64,000 nucleotides of DNA from Chalara sp. BL73. Lineage: Eukaryota; Ascomycota; Leotiomycetes; Helotiales. A program made the translations under genes and the position numbers. Positions 23,548 to 36,100 of the stretch are shown piece after piece. The stretch covers positions 434,001 through 498,000 of the forward strand of contig CAKJVC010000147.1 of NCBI GenBank assembly GCA_918026815.1, read 5' to 3'. The stretch's first letter is position 1; each line of letters opens with the position of its first letter. Below the pieces are notes generated by a model. It saw only the letters and a program-made list of their open reading frames with translations, was not told the origin of the DNA and made no database searches.

Positions 23548-23839
23548 TTGACTTCGCTAAAGTTTGCAGGCTTTGATAGTCTTTTGAAAAGAAGGAACTC
23601 GGAAATAGAGTTGAGGTTGGCAAGTATTGATCCTATTGATTGGGATCGTATAGTCGAGAGCCTCTCGGAAAGGTTCAACATCGAGGCGAGGACATTGAGA
23701 AGGATTTGGAAGCGTGCCATGGCGTCGGGTCACATTTACTATAAATCACAAGGTTTGATACGACTATTGAAGCAACACCTCAGTGGTCCAAACGTAGAGC
23801 AGCCCCACTCTTTTGATGGACGTCGGGTAGGGTGGCTTG

Positions 23840-24716
23840 CAAATATGTAGTCATTCCGGAGATCTCTATAACGCCATTTTCAACGCCTCGAAAGGAAAAG
23901 ATGCCGACTCTGTGAAGGCTCATGTCTATGACTGTCTTCCGCGCGAGACTTCGGCTGGCACCATAAAGGTGATTGACCTCCCATCTCCGGATATCGTGGC
24001 AGAAAGAAACAAAACAAATACAATTATCACCCAAGTTTTGAAGCAAGTATTTGGCAGTGTTTTTAACCATCCCGTCCGTGGCAGCGACCAGACTTTCAAT
24101 GTCGCCTCCCACCACCACGAGGACCTGAAAAGAGGAGAAGGATTGCCAAATCATGATACACGGCAGGTGCTTCTCCCACACGTCGACCATGCCCACCTAT
24201 GTTAGAGCACATTTTTATTCAAACAATACCTTCCTTTTTATGCAGGTATATTGCTGAGGCGCTGACCGAGCTCATTCACATTATAGTACATCAACCCAAT
24301 TCGTGTCTAAGGCTGGTACATTCTTGAAGGCGAGAGTGATAACACCTTTGTTTCGGGGTGTGCCGCCCTGGATACATTGCAGAAGGAAAATCCATCACTA
24401 CTTGAACCATTGCAGACAGCCCCTATGATGGTGGATCACGTAGCGAACTACTATAATCCTCCGATGCGTCAGGCTACGATTGACACCGCCATCACAACAC
24501 AGCCTGGATTCCCTAACACGATAAAAGGAGTGAGGTGGCGCCAACACCTCACTCGCTCGTTGCTTACGCCATTTGCTAGCTTCCACCAAGCTCATTATGC
24601 GCACTGCAAGTTCCAAGAAATATTGCGGCGCGACACACCAACTGACAGTACGCTTACGTCTAGGAGATCTATATTTGTGGGATAGTTTCATGGTTTTGCA
24701 CTGCCGTTACGACAGC
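23840..24716 (+). pseudogene. Decayed TauD/TfdA-family (gamma-butyrobetaine hydroxylase-like) dioxygenase
   Basis: Conserved blocks of a fungal Fe(II)/2-oxoglutarate dioxygenase appear in order but in different frames. A first block contains SVFNHPVRG, the SHHHEDLKRGEGLPNHDT stretch and HVDHAH, which holds the HxD iron ligands. After a probable intron comes WYILEGES / NTFVSG, then NPPMRQATIDTAITTQPGFPN, and finally GDLYLWDSFMVLH with the distal histidine. TAA at 24308-24310 interrupts the second block where one C-to-T change would account for a lost glutamine; a one-base shift near 24632 separates the last block; and the C-terminal end is missing. Family members hydroxylate carnitine precursors or related substrates. 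The upstream frame at 23548-23850 could belong to it but shows no match. Clearly non-functional as read. Confidence 0.7.
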
Positions 24717-24810
24717 TAAATGCCCTTGTCGACTTCATAGAAGGTAGTGAAGAAGTCAAGAACGCAAAAGCAATCTAATTGCCAGCTCAGCCTTAGTATA
24801 CAGAACGATC

Positions 24811-26297
24811 TTACATCCATCCGAGTATCTTTCCGAGAAAGCTTATACCTCCGACTGCAGCTGTGACTCCTGTGAACACAATTACTCCTCCATAACCAGA
24901 TCCGTATGCTAAAAAGGCTTTATTCTGCCAGGGCATTCCGTTTAACATAGCTTGACTAATTGGACCAGATGCAATCACCCCGATTCCTCTTGCTGCGGAC
25001 AAAAGTCCTAATAACATGCCTACATCAGCACCTTGATTTGCTTCTTTAATAATTTTAATTATACCGGCATTTGTACTTACGAAACCGCCGGCGAAAAATC
25101 CATATAAAACACTAAAAATACAAAGCATAGGAAGCGTTGTCGATAGGCCCCAAAAAGCGAAAACAGAGATTGTCGTTCCCACAGTGCTTATTAAAATCAC
25201 TGTTGTAACATGAAGTCGGTCAACTAGCAGTCCCATAATAACTGTGCTAATAACGGCCGATCCATTTACTAAAGCTAATAAAAGTGTTCCAATTGTTGAA
25301 CTTAAACCGAGAGATCGCGCAAAGCTGGGCAAATATACACCTGGAACGAAATATCCGAGGCTTTCTACAATGAATCCGATCTGTAATAGCCAGAACGTTG
25401 AAGTTTTGACAAAGTCGAAACCATATTGCGAATGCTCCGATACTCGGGGCAGTGGGAGCCTTCGCCTGAGAAAATGAACAAGCGGCAAACAGAGAAGCAT
25501 AAGAGCTGCCCAGCTTCGGAGTGTCACCCTAAAACCATAGCTTTCGAGAAGAGCGCTCAGCGCAAATGGAACGATAAGCCCAGCAATGCCACTACCAGCC
25601 TGAAAGGTGTCAGTGACTGACTAAACGTAATCAGGGATGCTTTACCCATACTACCCCAAATGCAAGCCCTTTTCTCACTACAAACCACTCATCCAGGTAC
25701 ACCAATGTTGGGCAGTACACAAGTGAGCCTCCTATAGCATATAAGATTCCTTGAGTCATAATCAAGTGGGTAATATTGGTAGCAAATGAACCGGCGATAA
25801 GTCCTATTGCTATCAATGGCAGTCCCCCCCATTTCGAAAACTTGGCGATATGGGGCCATTTTTTATAAGCTGGAAACAATAAAAGCCCGATCAAATACAT
25901 GACGCCCTAAAGAGAATAAGTATAGTAGTCTTTGCCCCGATTGGGCTGAGTACAGTAGCTGTTGTACCGATAGCAGCGATGCTGGAGGCATCAGATGAGA
26001 ATGGCTCATGGCTGCTATAGTAGTCCTGGAATACACCGAAGGAGAATGGAAAGCCTATTATCTTGTGAACAGGAGAGAAATATCGATCTAGTATCCAGAT
26101 TGCTCACCCCATACTAATGCTTCAACGACAAAGCACGAAATAAGGAAGAGCCAGGCATCTTTACCTCCATCTGCTCTCGGTAATGAGAGCTCAAAGGTGT
26201 AGCTCTGATTTTGGTCAATTGTTGGTTGCTGAGCGTTCACTGTCTCAGCTTGGTTGTTTGGCAGAGTATCGAGGTTTATTCCGGGGGAGGAACCCAT
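24811..26297 (-). CDS. MFS transporter, monocarboxylate-permease type
   Basis: Four exons on the minus strand (26297-26108, 26054-25954, 25906-25646, 25599-24811) join in frame to 446 aa. The N-terminal cytosolic tail is followed by DGGKDAWLFL and ALVWGFPFSFGVFQDYY, the hallmark first membrane segment of fungal monocarboxylate-transporter-like MFS proteins; the remaining helices (for example LLALVNGSAVISTVIMGLLVDRL and FSVLYGFFAGGF) give about 12 membrane spans. Exon 2 ends at a slightly unusual GTACTC donor, but the joined sequence (IGTTATGVMYLIGLL) is continuous. It may carry monocarboxylates, riboflavin or a metabolite; substrate cannot be read from sequence. It stands next to a dead dioxygenase, and the two could once have formed one catabolic or metabolite unit, which is speculation. 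The gene appears intact. Confidence 0.82.
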
Positions 26298-28780
26298 TCC
26301 TTGGTTGCTTGTGGTTCACAGTGAAAGAAAATGCTGCTAGGAATATATGTTCTAGAGTTGGCGGAAAAATTATCGACCTGTGAAACAATAAATGAGCATT
26401 CAAGTAAATACAGTCGTTGATAGGCGGATTTCTGAGTCCTGTTGCAAGCAAAAGAAATATTTCAGCAGGCAGGTGTGGCTTACATATATACTAAGCATGG
26501 CGCATGGACCTTCCCATCTGGTAACCTGGTCACTCAGACTGTATTGAGCAGGTTAGTCACGTGATCAGAGAGTACCGAAAGCGTTGTCCATCATGTCCCG
26601 GTATCCGTGGCTTAAAACCATTCCTGAAGTGATGTGCGTACATATTTCCGCTGAATACAGATAACTCCCTCATGTCATCATGTCGCTGGTTGATCGTCCC
26701 CCTTCTTCAGCACCTATCATGAACTTAACGAGATCGGACCAAAGCGGTACCAGATATTTCAGACGTAAATATTCACTGATATCTCCTTTCGGGCATGTGT
26801 GCAGCTGAGGTGCGCCTTTGGGAAGCGTGATTTTCAAGAAGGTTTATAGCACTCGATAAGATTCTCAAACGAAGGCAAACTCCGGCGGTGTTGTAGGTAG
26901 GTAGTCGAATTTTTGGTCACTTCTACACGGTGCTTGCTATGGCCGTAGATTGGTGGAATGTAATATCAATGTATCTGGTGTTTCGCTCATCTCCATCTTC
27001 GCTACTTTGGGAAATACGGATGGGCTCAATGGTTCAGTCCTATTCAAGATAGTATCCTCCAAGCTCTGTAAAGCTTTCCAAGAGCACATAACGATGACGG
27101 AGCTCTCCAGTTCTCAGTGCGAGATGTTGGGAAGCCAGTTCCAGATCACATATACCCATGCCTAAGGATACCTGCGACTACTGAAGCCAAGCTCAACACC
27201 ACCCATAGCTTGTCGCTCAGCCTAGCAAGGTCAAGGGGCCAAATAGCGGGAAAGAGCTTTTATCCATGTAGGTAAAAGCGCTTCGAACAATGGCAAGGCA
27301 TACCATGCATCAATTAGCTAACCATACAATAAGTCAAGTACCCCCCTCAGAATCAGACGAATATAGATCACCTTTCCTCTGCCTTAAGTACCGTTAGCAC
27401 CGCTTGTTCACTGAAGACGCCAATCGCTCTAGTGCACCACCTTTAGACGAGACCCTGTTTATTTTAGACAACAAACCTTTTAATGTGAGTGATAAAGAGC
27501 ATTACGTAGGTGATTTACTGACGGAGGAGAATCCACACGAGAGTTCAGAGACTTTACCATTGGGGGAAGGAGGTATTGAAGAATAATAGGGCAGGTATGC
27601 CGCCTCTATGCTGATATATTGGAAAGGAGCACGGCTGATGGCTCGATTTTCTCACGGATCACAAGTTCAAATCTGCAAAGAAAACAGTACTTCTGCGTCT
27701 CAGGGAAGCGGCTAGAAGCCCAATACAATGAGCAACGATGATAACTACGCAATTATCCCCGAGACCGCGGCAGCAAGTACACAAAGCTTACCAGATTGTG
27801 TTGAGGTTTCTAGGCAAAATCAACCATGCCAATCTTACCAATAGGGAGTCGATATACTGTAAGCGATGTAAAGGGGGACACATTTTGAAGCTCCAGAATG
27901 TATCGTACAAAGGCATTGATAAAACCATGCTCTATCATCGTTTTATTAAGGGTCTCTTCAAGGACCGCTTTTTACAATTCGACCGTCTTTTGGAAGTATG
28001 CTCTCAGATGGCTACTGAAGTCGGGCTACTGAAGTCGAGCAACAGTCTGTCCAGATGTTTCAACATCATGATGGATAAGCAGGCTGATCATAGTAGTAGC
28101 AAATATGATAGTTATTTCTTTAGTAGTCTAGGTGTAAGAGGATTTATATACAGTAAATACCCCACTAAACCATTCGTTCATGCTAGTCAAGCAATGCTTT
28201 CCTGAACAAGGTTGAGCTTTAATATATAATGTCTAATTATATTTGATTCTGCCATATGCCGATCTCACACTTGCCAATGATTAGCAAAAGATGGCGGCTC
28301 TTCACCTCCATCAAAATCTCGTACTAAACATTGGTCCTTGCGCCAGCACTAGCGAAAATGCACGCCCTGCTCTCGACTCTTGTCAATTGCCTCTATAATG
28401 GGTGCCTAATACATTCCAAGAATCAAGCTTTGAGCCTACACTTAATGAGACTAAACCTTGTAAGAAAAATTCTGATCATACTGAATTTCATACATATTAA
28501 GGCTGACTTGTCATGTTTCACCAGAACAGGCTTGCTCCTGGTGTAAGAAAGTTTCTAGACATATCTTGCGATCGTGTCTCTCTGCGGAAGAATGTTGGAC
28601 AAAAAGGACAGCAGCCTCGCGGTTCAAAATAAGGAGTCTGAGGCGGAGCGAAAAAGTATGAATGCCGAGGAGCAACAAGATCTTGCGAGTATACTACCTC
28701 CAGAAACTGAATTAGCTAGTGAGCTCCAACACTAGACTGATCACATGTTACAAACTAATATATTCATAAAGACAACAGCA
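26298..28780. other. Eroded region with unassigned coding relics
   Basis: About 2.5 kb. At 27404-27727 on the plus strand a protein-like segment (SAPPLDETLFILDN, then LLTEENPHESSETLP) continues in shifted frames as ADILERSTADGSIFS and KKTVLLRLREAARSP, showing a broken gene of unknown family. A 155-codon frame at 27738-28205 has no recognisable domain. Nothing else is supported. Confidence 0.4.
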
Positions 28781-29190
28781 CAACTTTTTTTCCCCGGAAA
28801 GCTACCTCTAGAGGTCAGATTGATGATCTGGGAGTAAATTCAGACCCCTTATGATCCGCCCAGGATACATGCCATGAATCCAGAGTTTTATTGCTAAAGA
28901 AGTTTAAGCTTACATTTGAATTTCTTACGTTTATCGCCTTTAATACTGACAGAGGCTTTGTGGACCTCCCCCCCTGTTTCGGGGAAGGAATTCGGCCTTA
29001 TGATTACGAAGACGACTATCCCGCCATCTAACATCTAGGGTCCTGGCTAGGAAGTGTTGACGGAGTTAAAGGGCTGGCCGTCCTCGGCCAAGCAGGGGAA
29101 GGCACACATAGCCTTCGTCAAGTCAACGGACGGCTGTGTTTGTCATCGCTAGAATCACCGCCCAAGGTACTGAAGTTGCCGCTCTTGAAG
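28781..29190 (+). pseudogene. Relic of a 2EXR-domain protein
   Basis: From 28781 the frame reads QLFFPGKLPLEVRLMIWE, matching the start of the fungal 2EXR domain (F..F..LP.E.R..IW), and then meets TAA at 28835-28837; it continues IQTPYDPPRIHAMNP to another stop. Further downstream, shifted segments including GFVDLPP and SVDGVKGLAVLG fit the rest of such proteins. 2EXR proteins are abundant in Leotiomycetes and other Pezizomycotina, with unknown function. Multiple stops and frame changes show it is dead. Confidence 0.55.
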
Positions 29191-31772
29191 CCTGGCACAC
29201 AAATGCAGGTGTTACTGCCGGGCCCCTACACACCGCACGGCTGGCTCCGTTTTACCTACCAGCCTGAGGCGCTACAGGACCGCTACGGCCTCTTGCACGA
29301 GAAAAGCGGCCTTCCCCTATTCTTTTCCAGTACCCAGATGATACCAAGACAACGCATAGCCTGCAGATTATGCTGGATACCGTGGCACAAATAGGCGTGT
29401 TCGCGATGAAGAACGATATTCGTAATCTGCGGCGATGGGATGTCGAGATCCCGTCCTCCGCCACAAGCGTCCGGAGCTGCAGATCCTTTCATGCCATGAC
29501 GGCTGCCTGCTCCACACTGCATTCGACATTGGAAGTTTCTTTATGGGTTATAGTAGCATAGTTCCTGGGTCTCTATTCGCGCTGCTTGCCGCGGGCCAGG
29601 CGTAGGACTATAGAACAGAGGGTAAGATCCCGTTAACGAGAGCCGCGTATTACCGTGGTTCTCACATGGAGGATACGGTTGCTTTGAAGCACTCCCTAGT
29701 TGCGAGGGGGATCCTATCGCACGCTATAATGCACTCTTCGTTGTTGTCTCTCAAAAAGGGCGCAAACAAAGAGATCTATCATGCCATGGCCTGGCTCTAC
29801 CCAAGGCACCTCCTGCATATCGGTATGGAAAACGAGTCGTGAATATTATTGGCTATCGATACGGAGTCTACAGGCATCCTAGAAATCGTTACTGTGTATA
29901 GAAAATAGGCAGCAATCAATATATGGAATTGATCCCCACAGCCCTAACCAAGGTCACATGACCAGCCCCTATTTTTCAAGTCAGCCTTCTCGCTTAGCGT
30001 CGACTCTTAGCTTTAACAACAACGACAATAATAAAGATATTTCATGGTTGCTGTATAAAGTCCGGTTAGTTGCAAAGCAAAGCCTATTGAAAAACATTAC
30101 TGCTGCCGGACCTACAACATAAACTTCATTTTTTTACCTCAAATTCTACAGTATACCAGGCTACCCACCTCTCCGGTAAGTGAATATCTAATGTGCCTGA
30201 TCAAACAGCAGAAACGGACGTAGCACCAGAAACACAATCCTTTCTAGGGAGAGCTACACTAGAAACGAACACCCTAGCCGAAAGTACATTATTATTCGCC
30301 CCTTGCAATTCACACGAAGGACGGCGGCCTGTATGTCCAGGCCACTTAAGACAGGTATCCAGATGGCTTCAAGGTTTCCACCTAGAGATCAAGATGTGAA
30401 AATTATCCGCTACCCTACCTTACATCTTACACAGCATATAGTCCAGGGACTTATATGCCCATCTCCACAAAGCTAGCGTCCACCAATCCCTCCGCTCCCC
30501 CAAAGCGACGTTCCAAGAGCCTTCCAGCCTCTTTTAAGTTCCAGGAATAGAAAATACGCATGCGCTTACCCACCCTTCCTACCCCCGCACATCCGGACGT
30601 CGAAATCGACATTCGACATCCCGAGCACGCCGGCTCCCCTCTCAAACAAGGCCATATAAACCGCCGCAACCTTAAAAGGCAAAAACTCCCCTGGCCGCCT
30701 GCCCGCTTACCTGCCTGCCTGCCTGCCTGCCTAGCTATCTCCCGGCCATCTCCTAGCTGCCGCGAACAGGCACACGCCGAAGGACTCCACGATGCCTGGC
30801 AACCAAGCCATCGTTCCGCCCCAAGCTTTATTGCCTGCGGCAACATGAGCGGACACGAGCATGGGCAAGGCCATCGTGCCCCGCCGTACCCTGCCCCTGC
30901 CCCGTAGACCGCAAATATCAAGCCTCCTAATGATCAAGGTTTGCCTTTCCCATGGCGGGTGCTGAGATATTCGAGGTCGCTATTGGGAAAAAAAGTGGAT
31001 GCGGGGAAAAAAGAGGTAGACCTGCGAGCGGGCCGATTCACCATCGGATTCGGCGAGGCACGGGAGGGATGAAGAGAGCAGCCTGAGACAGGACGATAAT
31101 AAAAGCGCACGAAAAAATATCCGATGTCAGCCGCGATGTGTGTAGGTGTGGGTATGTATATTTTTGGTCAGGAGATATATGGCGCGGGTGGGAAGGGGAT
31201 GGAGGCTCTGCGGGGAGGTATTCGTGTGCATGCTGCGTGGTTATAAAAGCCTCATCCGGCGTCGTCGGGCAAAGAGGGGAACCACGCGGGTTGATCATCA
31301 TGAGGAGCCTCACTTACAAATGGGAAAATAGCGCCGCGGCAGACCGAGTAGGTTTAAGCGATGGAGGCATGACGGAAATGAAGTTTTGCATTATAAAGCC
31401 GCAATCCCTCATGAGGTACATATAAACTATAGTAACAGATTTCAAGAGGAGATCATATCTCGTTGCTCAATGCCTCGCTGCGCGTCAACTAGCAGCCCTT
31501 CAATATCGTGTCATGGTCTCATGTCTTTGAATAAATGCCATGAGAGAAATGCAAACCTGAACGCCAATGCCTAATGGTATCCTCCATATATATATATGCC
31601 ATATCCGTCCTTGCCGTGTGCCGAGATGGCATGCCTTGCCAAGCCCATACGGCACATCATCCGACAACCGCTGAGAGGCTGCCGTACTGTATATATTCAT
31701 CCCCCCTTCGCAATACTACACTGTGTTCTCAACACGTCTCCAACTGGGAGATAGAGGCTTTCTGTCGTGGTG
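29191..31772. other. Intergenic region with simple repeats
   Basis: About 2.6 kb. Open frames at 29252-29561 on both strands overlap and show no domain. A (CCTG)n microsatellite lies at about 30710-30732, and 30550-30910 is GC-rich with long frames on both strands, a composition effect rather than evidence of a gene. The last part is presumably the 3' flank of the next minus-strand gene. Confidence 0.4.
30710..30732. repeat. (CCTG)n microsatellite
   Basis: About five to six tandem copies of a 4-bp unit, followed by CTAGCTATC. Lies in non-coding sequence. Confidence 0.85.
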
Positions 31773-33194
31773 CTAATACGCCGCAACAGGGCTAGCGTGC
31801 TTCAGTGGCGATCCCGCCTTCGCCGAACTACTTGAATTATGTCTCTTGAACATATGTTCTACCATAACTTTTGGGCCTACGAAATCCATCTTGAGCTGCG
31901 TGCCTGGGACCGCAACCTGACGAGACCGAGGCTTGGTATGGAAGTGCTTCTTGATGGAATCATCCACAAGAGCGATGAGGCCAGTGGCTACAATGACACT
32001 GAATCTTGTTAGAACGGGCTTAGCCCGAATGACAAAGGAAACTTACTCTGCTACGTCGGTGAGTGCCTCCAGGACGCTTGTGTCGCTGATCCACATGAAG
32101 CATGGAGGCACCCATCCACCGGCCGCATCCTCAGCGGCCACCTGCTGCGGACTCCTCATTTCTGGGACGATGTGCGCGACGGCATGTCCACTCTCGCCCT
32201 TGAAGAGGTGATATGAGACCGCCTTGCCGTGACCATCCTTCTCTGTCACCCGCTTCCAGGCATATGAGTGTCCCCAATACTCAAACTCATATCGTTTCGA
32301 CGACTTGGCGCCACGACGCTTCACCTCAACCTGTGCGTAATTGGAGAATTCGAGCTTCGTGGTGTTGGTTGGGATCGGTACAGAGGATAGCCTCTTCTTT
32401 TCTGACATGAACTCTCGGACCTCCTCGTCCTCTTCGAAAGAGTCATACCCGCTGTCTTGTCTGAAAGCCGACCTGATGCTCTTTGAGGAATGTGCTGAGG
32501 CGGTTGAGCCGGTGCGCTTGAAGTCTGGCTTGACCTTGGTAATACTGGCGAAGGCATTGCTGACGGATCGTGTCAGGCCTGGTCGTTGTTCGGATGGCTT
32601 TGCGTATTTCCGGCTCGAATGGCAGACCTCACGGCCTGATGCCCGCTCGTAGCGACGCAGAGAAAACTCCCGCTTCTTTAAATCTTGCAGTTTCAAATGA
32701 AACAGTTGTACGTTGGCCTTCCTCTTGCTGTATGGATCTTCCGTGTCGACTCGCAGATTCATGTTTCCGTCCCAAGCTGTGTCATCATGTCGGATGTATA
32801 ACCGCCTTGATGATGGGAAGAAGTCTGCAAAGTCTTGCGGCGTTGAGGGTCTCAGGTTGGTTGGCTTCTCCTCAAATCTGTATTCCGGCAGATCAAAATC
32901 CGAGTCATACGAATCTGGCTCTTCAAACAAATCCTCTTGCGAGGCTTCAGACCGGTAAGTTTCGGCGGATGATCTGGGGTAGTAGGAGGAGTAGGTCGTG
33001 GCTGGTGAGAGTTGATATCTATCGGAGTAGACGGGCCTGTCTGTGTGTGCTTGGTAAAGGGAAGGTCTGGTACTATACAATGAGTTGTAGGTGGTGCTCT
33101 GCGAGTCTTGGGACTCTTCGCTCGTCCGCGAGCCTGTACTCCTCGTGCTCACGGTGCTGACATCCGTGTTATATCTGCGGATGGTTGAATGCAT
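31773..33194 (-). CDS. Conserved fungal protein of unknown function, Ser/Tyr-rich
   Basis: Two exons on the minus strand (33194-32047, 31998-31773) give 457 aa; the intron has a perfect GTAAGT donor and a CAG acceptor, with codon GA|T split. I do not recognise a named family. Residues 1-110 are rich in Ser, Thr, Tyr and Arg with many potential phosphorylation sites (MHSTIRRYNTDVSTVSTRS); an acidic stretch follows (EEPDSYDSDFDLPEYRFEE). The C-terminal half looks folded: FHLKLQDLKKREFSLRRYERASGREVC near residue 190, then LEFSNYAQVEVKRRG and YEFEYWGHSYAWKR near 320-345, then VSYHLFKG and the exon junction TDVADVIVATGLIALVDDSIKKHF. No membrane segment or signal peptide. About 5 kb of non-coding DNA upstream with a pyrimidine-rich leader suggests complex regulation. 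Gene structure is well supported, function unknown. Confidence 0.8.
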
Positions 33195-36100
33195 GTTGGC
33201 GATGTGTGTCTATTAGTGTGGGGTAATGGTGAAAGCTGCTTCGATTTGGAAAGCTGTGATGACAACAAATATGTACTTGGAATGGCAAGATGATTAATAA
33301 ATGGTAAGAGCTTCCTTCCAAAGAAAAAAAATTTTCAACCGAAGAGAGAATTCAATAGCGGGCTTCTCCGGTTCTTAAACTTGACATGTTGCGTATTTGT
33401 ATGGTGACTGGGAAGTAATGGCACATGGACGTAGCAGTCTGATGGGAGAGCTGGCATGAATTGGTGGCACATGCAAACCGATTTGTGCGGGCTGGGCTCC
33501 TCCTATTCAAAGCGATCCCAAATTGCTTTTTGGTGAATGTATTGGGGGGAGTATGATGTTTTTTTTTCTTTGAATGGGGAGAGAGTATGGGGGGTGGAGG
33601 GCAAAGATGGAGTGATTTGTGGGCGTGGGTATGTGTAAGTACTGTAAGTATCAAATGTATGTGTAGGAGGGTATGGGGGGTGGGTAGAGAGGGTGGTGGA
33701 TGCTTCGGTTGGGGGTGGGACGAGAAGGTTACGGGAACAGGGCATTTGCGGGACAGGGAGGGAATGGTAAGGCATGGGAGACGAAAGGACGAGAAACCGA
33801 TAATTTAGTGTTTGGGCCGGGGGGCGTAACATGCGTGGATGGACGTGTGAATACGGGCATCTGAGTGGCTACGCATCACCCACACCATCACCCGCCCAGC
33901 CGCGCCATTCTGATTTTTCGGCGCTTCCAGCGACACTGAACATGGGGGTTACGAGTACCGTAATGGGAATCGTAGGGCCTGTACGCACGCCACAGGCCCT
34001 GTAAAGGCTGTCCTGAATGGACACGGCAAGCTGTATGCCCTATGAATGCCTGAAACTGTGCCTGAGGAAGACACAGCCCAGCCCCCCAGCCCAGCCCAGC
34101 CCACCACTCCCAGTTGAGTCAGTGTGTCAGTCAGTCTGTCCCCCCCACGAATCGATTTGATCGCAAAAATCCTCCCTCAATCATGTTCCAGCTGGATGGT
34201 ATCGCTCTTCGCGGAAAACCTATGAATATCCACTCGTCCATATTGCATTGCAGCCGTTCGCAGCCTCTAGGCGCAGGTATTGAACGTGCGAAGTGACGCC
34301 GATAGGCCCACAGCAGACCATGAAAAACCAGCTCTGGCCGCGTCGAGTTGCTGATCCGGGGCAATTCGCTCTCTACTGTAATTCCCTACTGTTTGCTGCA
34401 GCTTACTAGCGACTGTTGCATTTTTCATCTGGGAGAACTGCTGCCAAAAGACGACATGCATTATGACATACCGAATCGTTACAACGCGCATAGATTGCCC
34501 GGAAAATTGGCAATGAAATGTTTGTCCGTTGGGATAGCCAGGCAAGCAATACAGTACAACGCATTGAATTTGGTACGTACTTTTATCCAAAGTACGACGT
34601 CCAACAGTGATAGCCCGAGCCCGCTGTCGTACACTTTCACCACGATCATAGGCACGATCGGAAGACTGTTACATAGCCTCTAGGGCGACGTTTGCGCAGT
34701 ACGAATACCCTCATTCTTGGCTGTCTGCCTTGACCGTGATGAGGAAAATGCTGCCCGACGATAGCTCCACTGGACTGTCATAGGTGGTGCGGTCTAGTAG
34801 CATTTCCCATTCTCAAGATACAATCATCCAAACAGTCCAAGCCTCACTCCGAAGCGGAGCGGTTACCTCAGCAGTAATACCAAGCGTTCAACAAAACGGT
34901 TTGTTCAGGTGGCCTAATATAGCCAATGAGGCTGCATATCATCTTTGGCAACCCACGCGGAAGATGCACGCTCCATCACCGAAAAAAAGATGGAACCATC
35001 CAGTCAGGATTGTGGCTTTCTGAGATCGAAATCGAAATCTCCCAAAAAAGCGGTTCCCCCGCCATTTACGATGCGCTATTACCTATGACATCTTCATGTT
35101 CAATTTCATGTGTTCACGTTGAACATTTAACATAATTCCTGCTTTTGCCGTATGTCTTTTAGATTTCTGGCCCTCACGTGCCTCGTTCATCCATGGCGGC
35201 AGAAAAAACTTTCGTCTCCAGCGTCATCGTGGTAAATGGCGGTGTTCCTGGCTGCCTTTTCTTCGCCTCATGTGTTGGCATTTGAACCACATGACTTTTC
35301 CACAAAAAGGATCAGTCAAGACCGCAATCGCTGCGCACGAGTTAATAGTTGAAACATTGCCATCCCGCCCCGTGGGATTGAAAGTCCAGATTCTTCGTGA
35401 TATGGCTGATCAGGTCAAATTGATGGGGCGGCGGCGACATCAATAACGTGTAACGAATGGGCGACAAGGTTTCCTCCGTATGGTTGACGAGGCTGCATGC
35501 TGGCCGTGGCCAGTGCGATCGGCCTTGTGGCGCCGTGCTATTCGTCCGGCAAACTGGACAGGTACCGCGGACGTATGAAAGATATTTAATAATTACAGCA
35601 TTTCATCGACTTATCTTTGGAAAGCCTCGCCTGATGGCCACGATACCATTGCCCCGTCGATTGGGATAGTGGAGTTGAGAATTCCAATTTGAAGTGAATG
35701 CTGAACCATGCCTGGGCATCGATATGTCTCAAGGAAGAGGGGCCAGATCCGATATGCTTCGGTCAGGATTTGCCGTAAATTATGATAGGTTCATGCACAG
35801 ACAAGTCAACTGCCACGCCGGCAGCCTTTCGTGGTTCGCCATAGGCCGCAAAATAGGTGTGGCCGCGAATATACAGGAGAGACCTGATTTGAACAAGCCA
35901 CGCGGGGTATGGGAGTACAAGGTATTTCTTTTGGAAAAAATTTTCAGCAAAATGTTACCACGGCGTTTCCTGAGCCACTGAAAACACGTGCGGCTGCCAG
36001 CGAGGCGAATCCTTCCGTTCTTCCTGATCCTTCCGTGGTGTACGGAAAAACCTAAAAACTTTTTACAGGTACAGTGCTACGCCTTACTGTCAGTACATTT

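Noticed and set aside
30451..30921. 156-codon minus-strand and 115-codon plus-strand frames in the same DNA
   Set aside because: Both strands open at once because of GC-rich simple sequence; composition artefact.
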